NCBI GenBank assembly: GCA_041483455.1
Contig: JBGPFS010000024.1
Location: forward strand, 1-19,747
Reading direction: 5' to 3'
DNA: 19,747 bases
Source: JBGPFS01 sp041483455
GTDB lineage: Bacteria > Chloroflexota > Limnocylindria > Limnocylindrales > CSP1-4
Shown here: piece by piece, positions 1-6,809 of the stretch
How the letters are laid out: the number at the start of each line of letters is the position of its first letter
Numbering within the stretch: the stretch's first letter is position 1
Translations under genes and position numbers: made by a program
The notes under the pieces: model-generated
The model's input: the letters and a program-made list of their open reading frames with translations, nothing else
Databases searched by the model: none
What the model was told of the DNA's origin: nothing

Positions 1-90
1 ACCGGGCGTGCCTCGAGTGCCGGCCTGCCATCGCCGCGTGATGCCCGGCCACCATCCGAGGGTCGGCGACGCGCCGGGACCCGCTCGCCC

Positions 91-1224
91 ATGGCCATGT
101 ATGCTGATGACTTGGACCAGGCGACTCGGCCAAGTTCCGTGATGACGACCCTGCCTGCCCGCCCGGCAGCCGGGTCGATGGCGATCTGGGCTGGGCTGTT
201 CACGCTCTATCTCGTGTGGGGCTCGACCTACCTCGGGATCCGGGTGGCGGTCGAGACGATCCCGCCGTTCCTCATGGCCGGTGTCCGATTCCTCATCTCG
301 GGCTTGACGCTCGTCGCCGTGGAGCTGGCGCTGGCGGCGCGCCGGCGCGGCGATCCCACGATCCCGGAGGCGGACCGCGCTCGACTTCCCACGGCCCGGG
401 AGTGGCGCGATTCGGCGATCGTCGGCGGCGCGCTCCTGTTGGGCGGGATGGGTTTCGTGGCACTCGGCGAGAAGACGGTCCCGTCGGGGATCGCGGCCAT
501 CCTCGTCGCCCTCCTCCCGCTCTGGGTCGCGGTCCTGGGCCGAGTGTTCTTCGGCGAGCGGCTGCCCCGGGCGGTCGTCTTCGGCATCGCGGTCGGACTG
601 GTGGGGGTGGTCGTCCTGGTCGGCCCGTTCGGCGGCTCGGGCGGTCCGGGGTTCGACCCGTTCGGCATCTTCATCCTCCTGCTCTCGCCGCTGTGCTGGG
701 GGGCGGGCTCGCTGTTCTCCACCCACCGGGCGGTCCTGCCCCGGCGACCCCTGCTGGCCACCGGGCTCCAGATGCTCTGCGGTGGGGCGCTCCTCGTCGT
801 CGGCGGGGTGGTCGTCGGGGAGCTGAACGGCTTCGACCCGGCGGCCGTGACGAGCCGCTCCCTGCTCGGACTCGCCTACCTGACGACGGTCGGCAGCCTG
901 GTCGGCTTCACCACCTACGTCTGGCTCCTCCGGGTGGCCCCGCTCCCGAAGATCGCCACCTACGCCTACGTCAACCCCGTCGTCGCGGTCGCGCTCGGCG
1001 CGCTCCTGCTCGGGGAACGCGTCGAGCCGAGGACCTTCGTCGGGGCCGCCGTCATCGTGTTCGCGGTCGCTCTCATCGTCACCGCTCGGGGACGGGCCGC
1101 TCGCGCGGCGGCGGTGGAGACGGCGGCCGAGGAGGCGGGCGCGTTCCGCCCGAGCCCCGCGATCGCGTCGAGCCCGTCGCCCCGCGGGAGTGCGAGCGCT
1201 CCTTCGTCGACCACCTCCGACTGA
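91..1224 (+). CDS. EamA/DMT-family metabolite exporter
   Basis: An inner-membrane transporter of the drug/metabolite transporter superfamily (EamA domain, RhaT/YedA-like). The protein is 377 aa, with about ten hydrophobic helices arranged as two EamA repeats (about residues 33-178 and 193-333). The first helix carries the typical VWGSTYLGIR motif, and repeat ends show the family FFGERLP and LLLGERVEP signatures. The family exports small metabolites or amino-acid-like compounds; the substrate cannot be read from sequence. The C-terminal ~45 residues are a cytosolic Ala/Ser/Pro-rich tail, unlikely to be functional core. The start is uncertain: ATG 91, ATG 97 and ATG 142 are in frame, none has a clear Shine-Dalgarno, and the hydrophobic core begins only near residue 30. 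A TATGCT hexamer at 100-105 would favour the start at 142. The gene converges on the minus-strand gene ending at 1241. Confidence 0.88.
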   Translation: MAMYADDLDQATRPSSVMTTLPARPAAGSMAIWAGLFTLYLVWGSTYLGIRVAVETIPPFLMAGVRFLISGLTLVAVELALAARRRGDPTIPEADRARLPTAREWRDSAIVGGALLLGGMGFVALGEKTVPSGIAAILVALLPLWVAVLGRVFFGERLPRAVVFGIAVGLVGVVVLVGPFGGSGGPGFDPFGIFILLLSPLCWGAGSLFSTHRAVLPRRPLLATGLQMLCGGALLVVGGVVVGELNGFDPAAVTSRSLLGLAYLTTVGSLVGFTTYVWLLRVAPLPKIATYAYVNPVVAVALGALLLGERVEPRTFVGAAVIVFAVALIVTARGRAARAAAVETAAEEAGAFRPSPAIASSPSPRGSASAPSSTTSD

Positions 1225-1240
1225 CGGGAACGCCACCGAC

Positions 1241-1516
1241 CTAGCGGGGCGTGGAACGCCGGACGAGCGCCGCCTCGATCCACAGGAGCGTCCCGGCGAC
1301 GAGCGCGAGCGCGACGCCGAATCCGCCGGCCCGCCAGTTCCCCTTCACGAACCCCCCGAACAGGACGTGCCAGGCTCCGAAGAGGAACGCTCCGCTGAGC
1401 GCGGCCGCCACCACCAGCCCGGCGCTGATGACGAACCGCTGGCGCGGGCCGCCGTCCGCCCAGGCCGTCCCGATCCTGCTCCGGGATCCAGCTCCGATCG
1501 CGCGGATCGCCTTCAC
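1241..1516 (-). CDS. Small two-helix membrane protein, coupled to acyl-CoA dehydrogenase
   Basis: A 91-aa protein with no family I recognise. A basic N-terminus (about residues 1-27) precedes two predicted transmembrane helices (about 28-56 and 63-85) joined by a short loop containing KGNWRAGG, and it ends in a basic tail RRSTPR. The proposed start is GTG at 1516-1514; it overlaps the TGA of the upstream dehydrogenase gene by 4 bp (GTGA, 1513-1516). There is no good independent ribosome binding site, so translation probably depends on re-initiation from the upstream gene. This argues that the two genes form one transcript, but does not show that the functions are related. A role at the membrane is inferred only from hydrophobicity. 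Confidence 0.55.
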   Translation of the reverse strand: MKAIRAIGAGSRSRIGTAWADGGPRQRFVISAGLVVAAALSGAFLFGAWHVLFGGFVKGNWRAGGFGVALALVAGTLLWIEAALVRRSTPR

Positions 1517-2736
1517 GAGCCGGTCGGCCGCGAGGCCCCCCGCTCCCAGCCCTGGGCGGGCCACGGCTCGCAGCGGATCGGCCGGTCCTCGCGGTAGCCG
1601 AGCGCGTAGTCGGCCTGGATGAGCGTGTGGAGCTGGCTGGTGCCCTCGTAGATGACCGCGGCCTTCGAGTTGCGCAGGTAGCGCTCGACGGGGAACTCGT
1701 TGCTGTAGCCGCTCGCGCCGTGGATCTGGATGGCGTCGAGCGCGGCCTGGACCGAGTGGTCGGTCGCGTGCCACTTCGCCAGGCTGGTCTCGCGGGTGTT
1801 CCGGAGCCCCTGGTTCTTCAGCCAGCCGGCCCGCCAGACGAGGAGCCGGCCGATCTCCGTCCCCTTCGCCATGTTCGCGATCATCTGCTTGACGAGCTGA
1901 TGGCGGCCGATCTCCTGGCCGAAGGTCTGGCGCTCGTGGGCGTACTTGAGGCTCGCGTCCAGGCAGGCCTGGGCGAGCCCGACCGCTCCGGCCGCCACCG
2001 TGTAGCGGCCCTGGTCGATCGCGCTCATCGCGATGAGGAATCCCTCGCCCTCCTCGCCGACCCGGTTCTCGACCGGGACCTCGCAGGCGTCGAAGTTGAG
2101 CAGGCCGGTGTTCCCGGCCCGGATCCCGAGCTTGCCGTGGAGCGTGCCGGTCGAGAAGCCCGGGAAGCCGCGCTCGACGATGAAGGCGGTCACGCCACGG
2201 TGCTTCTTGGCCCGGTCGACGGTCGCGAAGACGAGGAAGTGATCGGCGATGTCGGCCAGGCTGATCCACATCTTGGCGCCGTTGAGGATGTAGCGGTCGC
2301 CCTCGCGCCGGGCGGTCGTCTGAAGCGCGCCCGCGTCGGTGCCGACCCCGGGCTCGGTCAGGCCGAACGTCGCCAGCTTCTCGCCGCGAGCCTGCGGGAC
2401 GAGGTACTTGCGGCGCTGCTCCTCGTTGGCCCACTGGAGGAGCGTCAGCGAGTTCAGGCCGACGTGGACGCTCTGGACCACCCGGAAGGCCGTGTCGGCG
2501 CGCTCGAGCTCTTCGCACAGGATCGCGAAGCCGATGTAGTCCATCCCCGCGCCACCGTACGCCTCCGGGATCGGAGCGCCCAGGAAGCCCAGCTCGGCCA
2601 TCTTCGCGAAGACCTCGCGGTGGGTCTCGCCGCGCTCGTCCCATTCGCGGATGTGGGGCAGGATCTCGGCCTCGACGAACGCCCGGGCGCTCTGCTGGAC
2701 GAGGCGATGCTCTTCGGTGAGCGTGAAGTCGATCAC
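1513..2736 (-). CDS. Acyl-CoA dehydrogenase (FAD-dependent)
   Basis: A cytosolic flavoenzyme that introduces a trans-2 double bond into an acyl-CoA and passes electrons to electron-transfer flavoprotein. It is 407 aa, the normal length for the family. The all-helical N-terminal domain (about 1-120) is followed by the FAD/acyl-CoA motif FGLTEPGVGTDAG (124-136), the beta domain, and the C-terminal helical domain. The motif IYEGTSQLHTLI places the catalytic base at E364, aligned with the medium-chain enzyme's YEGT glutamate. Chain-length specificity is not readable; short-chain or glutaryl-like substrates are possible. The start is GTG 2736, placed because IDFTLTEEHRLV is the usual family N-terminus and GAAAGGA lies about 12 nt upstream. 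An open frame continues upstream but translates as Pro/Arg-rich low complexity. The gene overlaps the following small membrane protein gene by 4 bp. Confidence 0.9.
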   Translation of the reverse strand: MIDFTLTEEHRLVQQSARAFVEAEILPHIREWDERGETHREVFAKMAELGFLGAPIPEAYGGAGMDYIGFAILCEELERADTAFRVVQSVHVGLNSLTLLQWANEEQRRKYLVPQARGEKLATFGLTEPGVGTDAGALQTTARREGDRYILNGAKMWISLADIADHFLVFATVDRAKKHRGVTAFIVERGFPGFSTGTLHGKLGIRAGNTGLLNFDACEVPVENRVGEEGEGFLIAMSAIDQGRYTVAAGAVGLAQACLDASLKYAHERQTFGQEIGRHQLVKQMIANMAKGTEIGRLLVWRAGWLKNQGLRNTRETSLAKWHATDHSVQAALDAIQIHGASGYSNEFPVERYLRNSKAAVIYEGTSQLHTLIQADYALGYREDRPIRCEPWPAQGWERGASRPTGS

Positions 2737-2813
2737 GGGCGCGGCGATCCTTTCGGTGAGTGACGTCCGCGTGGGCGCCGGGGCGGACCCGGCGGGTCGG
2801 GGTGGTCGCGGCC

Positions 2814-2819
2814 ATTCTA
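2814..2819 (-). promoter_or_regulatory. Putative -10 element (TAGAAT) for the acyl-CoA dehydrogenase gene
   Basis: The minus strand reads TAGAAT here, about 78 nt upstream of the GTG start. This would give a leader of about 70 nt that includes the GAAAGGA ribosome binding site. No recognisable -35 is present at 17 nt. The same hexamer occurs directly before the small gene at 9529. Confidence 0.35.
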
Positions 2820-2830
2820 CGGGCGCGCCG

Positions 2831-2885
2831 CGGCGGGAGGCCGGGCGGGTCGCGGCGGGAGGCCGGGCGGAGGCCGGGCGGGTCG
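2831..2885. repeat. Imperfect tandem GC-rich repeat in divergent intergenic region
   Basis: A 22-bp unit built from CGGCGGGAGGCCGGGCGG plus a GTCG tail occurs at 2831-2852. It is repeated from 2853 without the tail (18 bp), then a partial copy AGGCCGGGCGGGTCG follows (2871-2885). It sits between the divergently transcribed dehydrogenase (start 2736) and aminotransferase (start 2993), upstream of the putative dehydrogenase promoter. No coding signal covers it. It may be slippage-derived or a binding-site array. Confidence 0.6.
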
Positions 2886-2979
2886 CGGCGGCGGGCCGGA
2901 CATGGCCGCCGCGCTGGGGGGCCGGGCGGCCCGGGCACGCCCGTGACGGACGGCCCTTCGGGGGGCTCGCCGGGTCCCC

Positions 2980-2985
2980 TACACT
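2980..2985 (+). promoter_or_regulatory. Putative -10 element (TACACT) for a leaderless aminotransferase mRNA
   Basis: TACACT ends 7 nt before ATG 2993, so transcription would begin at or next to the start codon. No Shine-Dalgarno sequence can be seen before this ATG, which fits a leaderless transcript. The -35 region (about TTCGGG, 2957-2962) is weak. Confidence 0.4.
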
Positions 2986-2992
2986 CGGGCCC

Positions 2993-4312
2993 ATGGATAC
3001 CCTGACCGCCGATCTCGCCGCCTTGGCGCGGCCTCACCTCTCCCCCGTCCTGGGCCGCTACTTCGAGCGGAGCTGGAGCCACGGAGAGGGCCACCGTCTC
3101 TTCGACACGGAGGGCCGCAGCTACCTCGATTTCGCCAACGGCATCGCGGTCTCGGCCCTCGGGCACCACCATCCAGCCGTGACCAGGGCGATCCACGAGC
3201 AGGTCGACCGGCTGATCGTCCCGACGGGCGCGATGGGCTACTCGGAGACCACGGTCCGGCTGGCGAAAGAGCTCGCCGACGCGTTCCCGGAGCCGCTCGA
3301 CACGGTCTTCTTCCTCAACTCCGGCTCGGAGGCCATCGAGGGCGCGCTCAAGCTCGCGCGGCGCTCGACCGGCCGGCCCGGGATCATCGCCTTCCTGGGC
3401 GCCTTCCACGGTCGAACGCTCGGGGCGACCTCGGTGACCAGCTCAAGCCTCAACTATCGGCTGGGCTACGAGCCGCTGCTCCCGGACGTCTTCCTGACGC
3501 CGTACCCCGCGGTCTACCGCGACTTCGACGGCGACGAAGAGCGGGCGACCCGCACCTGCCTGGCGTCCCTGCATGAGCTCCTGTCGAGCACGATCCCGCC
3601 GACCAGCGTCGCGGCCATCCTCATCGAGCCGGTCCAGGGCGAGGGCGGCTATGCGCCCGCGCCGGCCCCGTTCCTCCGGGCGCTCCGGGCGCTGTGCGAC
3701 GAGCACGGGATCCTGCTCATCGCCGACGAGGTCCAGTCGGGCTTCGGGCGGACCGGCCGGATGTGGGCCTTCGAGCACGCCGGGATCGTCCCGGACGTCG
3801 TCTGCGTCGCCAAGGCGATCGCGAACGGGCTACCGCTCTCGGCGATCGTGAGCGGGCGCGACCTCCAGGACCGCTGGGGCAAGGGCGCCCACGGCACCAC
3901 CTACGGCGGCAATCCGGTCGCCTGCGCAGCCGGGCTGGCGGTGCTCGAGACGATCCGCGCCGAGGGCCTGGTCGCGAACGCGGCGGCGCGGGGCGCCGAG
4001 CTGACGGCCGGCCTTCGGACGATCGCGGCGGAGGACGAGCGGATCGGGGACGTCCGCGGGCCCGGCCTCATGATCGGGGTCGAGCTGGTGAAGGACCGGG
4101 TCACCCGCGAGCCTGACGGAGCGATGGCGGAGGCGCTCATCGCCCGCTGCGCAGACGAGGGCTTGCTCGTGCTCACCTGCGGCCGCGACCACAACGTCAT
4201 CCGCTGGATCGCGCCACTCGACGTCAGCGGCGAGGAAGTCGGCGAGGCGCTCCGGATCTTCGACCGGGCCCTCGGCGGCCTCGAGCCACACCCGGAGGCC
4301 GCGGGGATCTAG
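2993..4312 (+). CDS. Class III PLP-dependent aminotransferase (4-aminobutyrate/acetylornithine type)
   Basis: A 439-aa cytosolic enzyme that transfers the terminal amino group of an omega-amino acid (such as 4-aminobutyrate or acetylornithine) to a keto acid. Fold-type I motifs appear in order: NSGSEAIEGALKLAR (109-123), FHGRTLG (138-144), EPVQGEGGY (212-220), DEVQSGFGRTG (245-255, D245 contacting the PLP ring nitrogen), and VAKAIANGLPLSA with Schiff-base lysine K274. TYGGNPVACAAGLAVLE follows at 303-319. Length and the EPVQGEGGY variant best match GABA-aminotransferase-like members, but substrate cannot be fixed from motifs. It is not in an arginine-biosynthesis cluster, which weakens the acetylornithine assignment. 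An in-frame extension upstream to 2651 is antisense to the dehydrogenase and low complexity, so ATG 2993 is chosen. It converges with the HTH gene, whose stop lies 19 nt away. Confidence 0.9.
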   Translation: MDTLTADLAALARPHLSPVLGRYFERSWSHGEGHRLFDTEGRSYLDFANGIAVSALGHHHPAVTRAIHEQVDRLIVPTGAMGYSETTVRLAKELADAFPEPLDTVFFLNSGSEAIEGALKLARRSTGRPGIIAFLGAFHGRTLGATSVTSSSLNYRLGYEPLLPDVFLTPYPAVYRDFDGDEERATRTCLASLHELLSSTIPPTSVAAILIEPVQGEGGYAPAPAPFLRALRALCDEHGILLIADEVQSGFGRTGRMWAFEHAGIVPDVVCVAKAIANGLPLSAIVSGRDLQDRWGKGAHGTTYGGNPVACAAGLAVLETIRAEGLVANAAARGAELTAGLRTIAAEDERIGDVRGPGLMIGVELVKDRVTREPDGAMAEALIARCADEGLLVLTCGRDHNVIRWIAPLDVSGEEVGEALRIFDRALGGLEPHPEAAGI

Positions 4313-4331
4313 GGCGAGGGCCGAGCCGGAG

Positions 4332-4526
4332 CTAGCGGTTGCGGTTCAGGAAGGCCAGCACGTCGTCGAGGCGGAACCGTCGGTCGCCGCGCTTGCAGAC
4401 GCGATAGAACGGCAGCTCCCCCCGGTCGCCCAGGCGCTTCACGGTGTTGACGTGGAGATGGAGCATCTCGGCGACCTCGGTCGCCGTGAGCATGGGCCCG
4501 ATCGCGGTGGCGGCCATCGATGCCAT
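4332..4526 (-). CDS. Small excisionase/AlpA-type helix-turn-helix DNA-binding protein
   Basis: A 64-aa protein that is almost entirely one MerR-like/excisionase HTH domain. The sequence MLTATEVAEMLHLHVNTVKRL (from about residue 12) gives the recognition helix-turn-helix, followed by the wing GDRGELPFYRVCKRGDRRFRLDDVLAFLNR. The domain fold is common in Xis/AlpA proteins and in stand-alone regulators of high-GC bacteria. No integrase is nearby, so regulation of neighbours is more likely than a recombination role. ATG 4526 is chosen; ATG 4517 and the ATG before LTATEV are alternatives, and no strong ribosome binding site separates them. It lies downstream of, and co-directional with, the Flp pilin gene, but a hairpin and 302 nt separate them, so it may have its own promoter. 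Its target is unknown. Confidence 0.75.
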   Translation of the reverse strand: MASMAATAIGPMLTATEVAEMLHLHVNTVKRLGDRGELPFYRVCKRGDRRFRLDDVLAFLNRNR

Positions 4527-4642
4527 GTTTTGGTCTTTGCCTCGTCTTGGGTGATCGGTCGGCCGGCGCCCGTCCGAGGGGGGATGGTGTGGTCCGGCCT
4601 GCTGCTGGGCAGAGCGTAGTGGTGGGGCGGGGTCGACTCCAA

Positions 4643-4719
4643 GCCGTACGAAGGTCCCGGCCGCTGGTACCACGGGTGACCTGGGCCACTGGTTCAGGCC
4701 CGTGTCTCCAGGTTTGGAG
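4643..4719 (-). other. Hairpin-rich leader upstream of the HTH gene; no protein-coding gene between 4527 and 4828
   Basis: The 302-nt gap between the HTH gene and the pilin gene shows no credible reading frame. It contains three nested or adjacent stems. CTCCA/TGGAG (4706-4710 with 4715-4719) closes a 4-nt loop. CACGGG/CCCGTG (4671-4676 with 4699-4704) encloses CCTG/CAGG (4680-4683 with 4695-4698). GCCG/CGGC (4643-4646 with 4658-4661) is the third. On the minus strand this could be a structured 5' leader of the HTH mRNA. I do not recognise a known riboswitch. Confidence 0.3.
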
Positions 4720-4768
4720 CCGCGCCTCCCTGGTCCCTCCGGCGCCGCCGGGTTGCCCCGGACGCGAC

Positions 4769-4805
4769 GACGCCCCCGCCGGGCCGGAGCCGGAGCGAGG
4801 GCGTC
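4769..4805 (-). terminator. GC-rich hairpin downstream of the Flp pilin gene
   Basis: GACGCCC (4769-4775) pairs with GGGCGTC (4799-4805), starting 24 nt past the pilin stop on the minus strand. No U-tract follows, as is common in very GC-rich genomes. It is the likely end of the pilin transcript. Confidence 0.45.
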
Positions 4806-4828
4806 AGTCCGCGTCATCCGACGCAGGA

Positions 4829-5002
4829 TCAGACCGAGGTGCCGATCTGGCTGAGCATCGTGCTCACGTCGCCGCCGATGAAGATGAGCGAGAGGATGGC
4901 GACGATGGCGATGAGGACAAGGATGAGTCCATATTCGACGAGCCCCTGGCCGGCCTCCTGCCGACGGGTCCGCCGGACCCTGACGACTGAGCGCCGAGTC
5001 AT
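4829..5002 (-). CDS. Flp/Fap-type class III prepilin
   Basis: A 57-aa small pilin precursor of the tight-adherence (Tad) type. A basic N-terminus (MTRRSVVRVRRTRRQEAG) precedes the class III prepilin signature. Cleavage after G18 would leave a mature protein beginning QGLVEYGLI, with the conserved Glu at +5 and Tyr at +6. A hydrophobic helix, about residues 21-43, follows, with a short C-terminal tail ending GTSV. After processing by a TadV-like peptidase, such proteins assemble into thin adhesive or uptake pili at the cell surface. ATG 5002 is certain, because AAAGGAGGTGG lies 5-7 nt upstream. No tad assembly genes (ATPase, secretin, TadB/C, peptidase) are in this window, so this is an orphan pilin locus, with assembly genes presumably elsewhere. 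Confidence 0.88.
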   Translation of the reverse strand: MTRRSVVRVRRTRRQEAGQGLVEYGLILVLIAIVAILSLIFIGGDVSTMLSQIGTSV

Positions 5003-5007
5003 CCGTT

Positions 5008-5081
5008 CCACCTCCTTTCCGGGTGGAGTCTCCCGCTCGCGGGAGCTGAGTCCTTCAAGAGCGGATCCCCGAGATACGGGG
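5008..5081 (-). promoter_or_regulatory. Pilin 5' leader: strong Shine-Dalgarno plus two hairpins
   Basis: On the minus strand a near-perfect Shine-Dalgarno (AAAGGAGGTGG) lies before ATG 5002. About 10 nt further upstream is a perfect stem CTCCCG/CGGGAG with a 4-nt loop (5030-5045). A second stem, CCCCG/CGGGG, sits at 5067-5081. The stems flank rather than mask the ribosome binding site and may stabilise the mRNA of an abundant protein. Confidence 0.45.
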
Positions 5082-5125
5082 CGATCGCGATGCCGGCACG
5101 GCGCGCCTCGCCGCGTCAGCGAGGT

Positions 5126-5446
5126 CACCGTAGCGGTGCGCGGTCCATCGAGTCAAGGAGCCGGCGGTCCCATTCGGTGCCCCGGGGCCACGAACGAATG
5201 GCGCATCTCGACCCCCCGAAAGTCCCCTCGTGAGGCCCGATGCCGCCGATCTCGACCACGACCGCGGCGGCCAGGAGGCCGATCGCGCTCGAGGCACCGT
5301 CGCGGTGCGGATCGCAGATGGCGTCCCCGGGGAGATGGAGGGTCGTGCTGCGGGGTCGGCGGAGCGAGGGCCCGAGACAGGCGACCATTGGCTCTGGCGC
5401 GGCCCGCGAGACCGACGCACCCTCGATCCCGAAAGGGGGACTCGGG
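5126..5446. other. Intergenic stretch without a convincing gene
   Basis: This region lies between the divergent pilin leader and the hydrolase gene. A minus-strand open frame runs through it (stop at 5125), but it has no ribosome binding site, overlaps the hydrolase start and shows no recognisable domain. A plus-strand extension of the hydrolase frame is Arg/Ser-rich and precedes the well-supported start at 5447. I see no clear promoter hexamers, tRNA or repeat. Confidence 0.4.
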
Positions 5447-6520
5447 ATGTCAGTCACGCAGGCCGACAGTCTCGCCAAGCCCGACACGCCGCCCGCCACG
5501 TCCCGTCGGCGGCGGTGGCTCGGCGCGGCAGTCGCCGCGCTCCTGCTCGTCGCACTGGTCGCGGTCGGCGGCTACGTCGGTGTCGGCTACGTCGCCTACC
5601 AGGAGCTGTCGTCGGTCCACTCGGGCTGCGGGACGCGCGAGTTCCGGGCCCAGACGCCGGCCGACTTCACCGCCTACGACGGGAACCACAGCCTCTCCGT
5701 CGATACGACGCCCTACCGCTTCACCGACTACGAGACGGTCGCCTTCCCGTCACGGGACCCGGCGGTGACCATCCGTGGCTGGTATGCGCCGGGTGCGGCT
5801 GGCCCCGCCACCCCGACGGTCATCGTCGTCCACGGTTGGGATAGCTGCCGCCGCGACCCGGTCGTCATGCTCCCTGCCGGGATGCTCCATCGCGCCGGCT
5901 TCGGCATCCTCCTCATCGACCTCCGGAACCACGGCGACTCCGACACCGACAACGGTCGCTGGGCGGGCGGGGCGAAGGAGTACCGCGACGTCCTCGGCGC
6001 GTGGGACTGGCTCGTGTCGGCGGGCCACGATCCCGCCCGGATCGGCCTGGTCGGCGCCTCGCTAGGGGCGGGGACCGTGACGATCGCGACCGGAGAGGAG
6101 CCCCGGGTCGCGGCCACCTGGGCGGACAGCAGCTACGCCAACGTCGGCGTCGCCAGCGCCGAGTACGCGTCGTTCAAGGGGTACCCGGACTGGGTCGCAT
6201 CGGCGGCTGTCCCGATCGGCCGCCTCATCGGAGATGCCGAGCTCGGGACGAGGAGCCCGGATGACGAGGTCGCGAGGCTCGGAGGCCGGCCGTTCGCCAT
6301 TGTTCACGGCCTCGCGGACCGGACGGTCCGCCCGCACCACGCGGTGGACCTCGCCGCCGCCGCCTATGCCGGTGGCACGAGCGTTGAGCCGTGGATCATC
6401 CCCGGGGCGGAGCACACCGAGGGGGTGCTCCTCAGGCCCGACGACTACGAGGCGCGGCTCGTCGCGTTCTTCACGGCGAGCCTCGGCTCCCCGACGACCT
6501 CCGGATCGGCGAGCCCGTGA
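5447..6520 (+). CDS. Membrane-anchored alpha/beta hydrolase (prolyl oligopeptidase/lipase-like)
   Basis: A 357-aa predicted serine hydrolase with an N-terminal signal anchor. After a basic stretch (SRRRRW, 19-24), residues 25-50 form one hydrophobic helix, so the catalytic domain is probably outside the membrane. The fold is shown by VIVVHGWDS (125-133, oxyanion loop), the nucleophile elbow GASLG with S205, Asp D291 in HGLADRTV, and His H323 in PGAEHTEG; the triad is complete. The sequence LLIDLRNHGDSDTDNGRWAGG is typical of the family that includes X-Pro dipeptidyl-peptidase-like and BAAT-like hydrolases. The substrate is unknown; esters or peptides at the cell surface are possible. The start ATG 5447 is supported by GAAAGGGGG 8 nt upstream. 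It stands alone, with the pilin gene divergent on one side and rearranged sequence on the other. Confidence 0.85.
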   Translation: MSVTQADSLAKPDTPPATSRRRRWLGAAVAALLLVALVAVGGYVGVGYVAYQELSSVHSGCGTREFRAQTPADFTAYDGNHSLSVDTTPYRFTDYETVAFPSRDPAVTIRGWYAPGAAGPATPTVIVVHGWDSCRRDPVVMLPAGMLHRAGFGILLIDLRNHGDSDTDNGRWAGGAKEYRDVLGAWDWLVSAGHDPARIGLVGASLGAGTVTIATGEEPRVAATWADSSYANVGVASAEYASFKGYPDWVASAAVPIGRLIGDAELGTRSPDDEVARLGGRPFAIVHGLADRTVRPHHAVDLAAAAYAGGTSVEPWIIPGAEHTEGVLLRPDDYEARLVAFFTASLGSPTTSGSASP

Positions 6521-6551
6521 TCGGCGACTCTCAGCGCCGGCCTCGAAGTTC

Positions 6552-6635
6552 GCGAACGCGGAGTTGATGACTCACGCTGGGCTCTGCCACCAGGACGCGG
6601 ATGCCTGCGCCGCGCTCCCGCCGCATCCTGGATGA
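6552..6635 (+). pseudogene. C-terminal fragment similar to the lipoprotein encoded at 6810-7316
   Basis: The plus frame ending at TGA 6633-6635 encodes ELMTHAGLCHQDADACAALPP. The C-terminus of the neighbouring minus-strand lipoprotein contains ELM followed by LCYRDPQACAALPP in the same register (14 of 21 residues identical by my alignment). The fragment is in opposite orientation, so the two 3' ends face each other. No start codon, ribosome binding site or N-terminal half is visible. It is most simply a decayed remnant of an inverted duplicate. A conserved short motif reused by chance is less likely, given the matched spacing of the Cys residues. Confidence 0.5.
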
Positions 6636-6706
6636 CGCATGAGGAGACCCTCGTAGACGGGGGCCCCGCCTCCCGTCCTGATCCACCGACGATCATCGCC
6701 CTGCCC

Positions 6707-6758
6707 GCACCGGGCGCCCCGCTCCGTTCGCGGGACGGGACGCGCACCGGGCGACTGC
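6707..6758 (+). repeat. Direct repeat copy A flanking the lipoprotein gene
   Basis: This 52-nt stretch begins GCACCGGGCG and contains CTCCGTTCGCGGGA. It matches copy B at 7390-7440 in the same orientation, with about 47 identical positions and one 1-nt gap. Together the copies bracket the lipoprotein gene. Confidence 0.7.
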
Positions 6759-6809
6759 GGGCCGTTTGCGAGGATCCCGGACGCCTCGGAGCGACTCGCC
6801 GCCCTTGCG

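Noticed and set aside
216..1244. Long plus-strand frame inside the EamA transporter gene
   Set aside because: It translates as Arg/Gly/Pro-rich low complexity with no domain; it is a GC-driven shadow of the transporter frame.
2831..2885. CRISPR array
   Set aside because: Units are tandem without unique spacers, too short and too GC-rich; no cas genes are present.
1241..3409. A 722-codon minus-strand frame spanning the dehydrogenase gene and part of the aminotransferase gene
   Set aside because: Only its last 91 codons look like a protein; the rest is out of frame with the dehydrogenase and Arg/Pro-rich, with part antisense to the aminotransferase.
4332..4526. Excisionase of an integrated phage or element
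   Set aside because: The HTH fold fits, but no integrase, attachment repeat or phage gene is nearby; a stand-alone regulator is more economical.
4643..4719. Known riboswitch (c-di-GMP, c-di-AMP, cobalamin or TPP)
   Set aside because: I could not place the conserved core nucleotides of any of these classes on either strand; only generic stems are visible.
5125..5499. Minus-strand gene of 124 codons upstream of and overlapping the hydrolase gene
   Set aside because: No ribosome binding site, overlap with a well-supported start at 5447, and no domain; probably non-coding.
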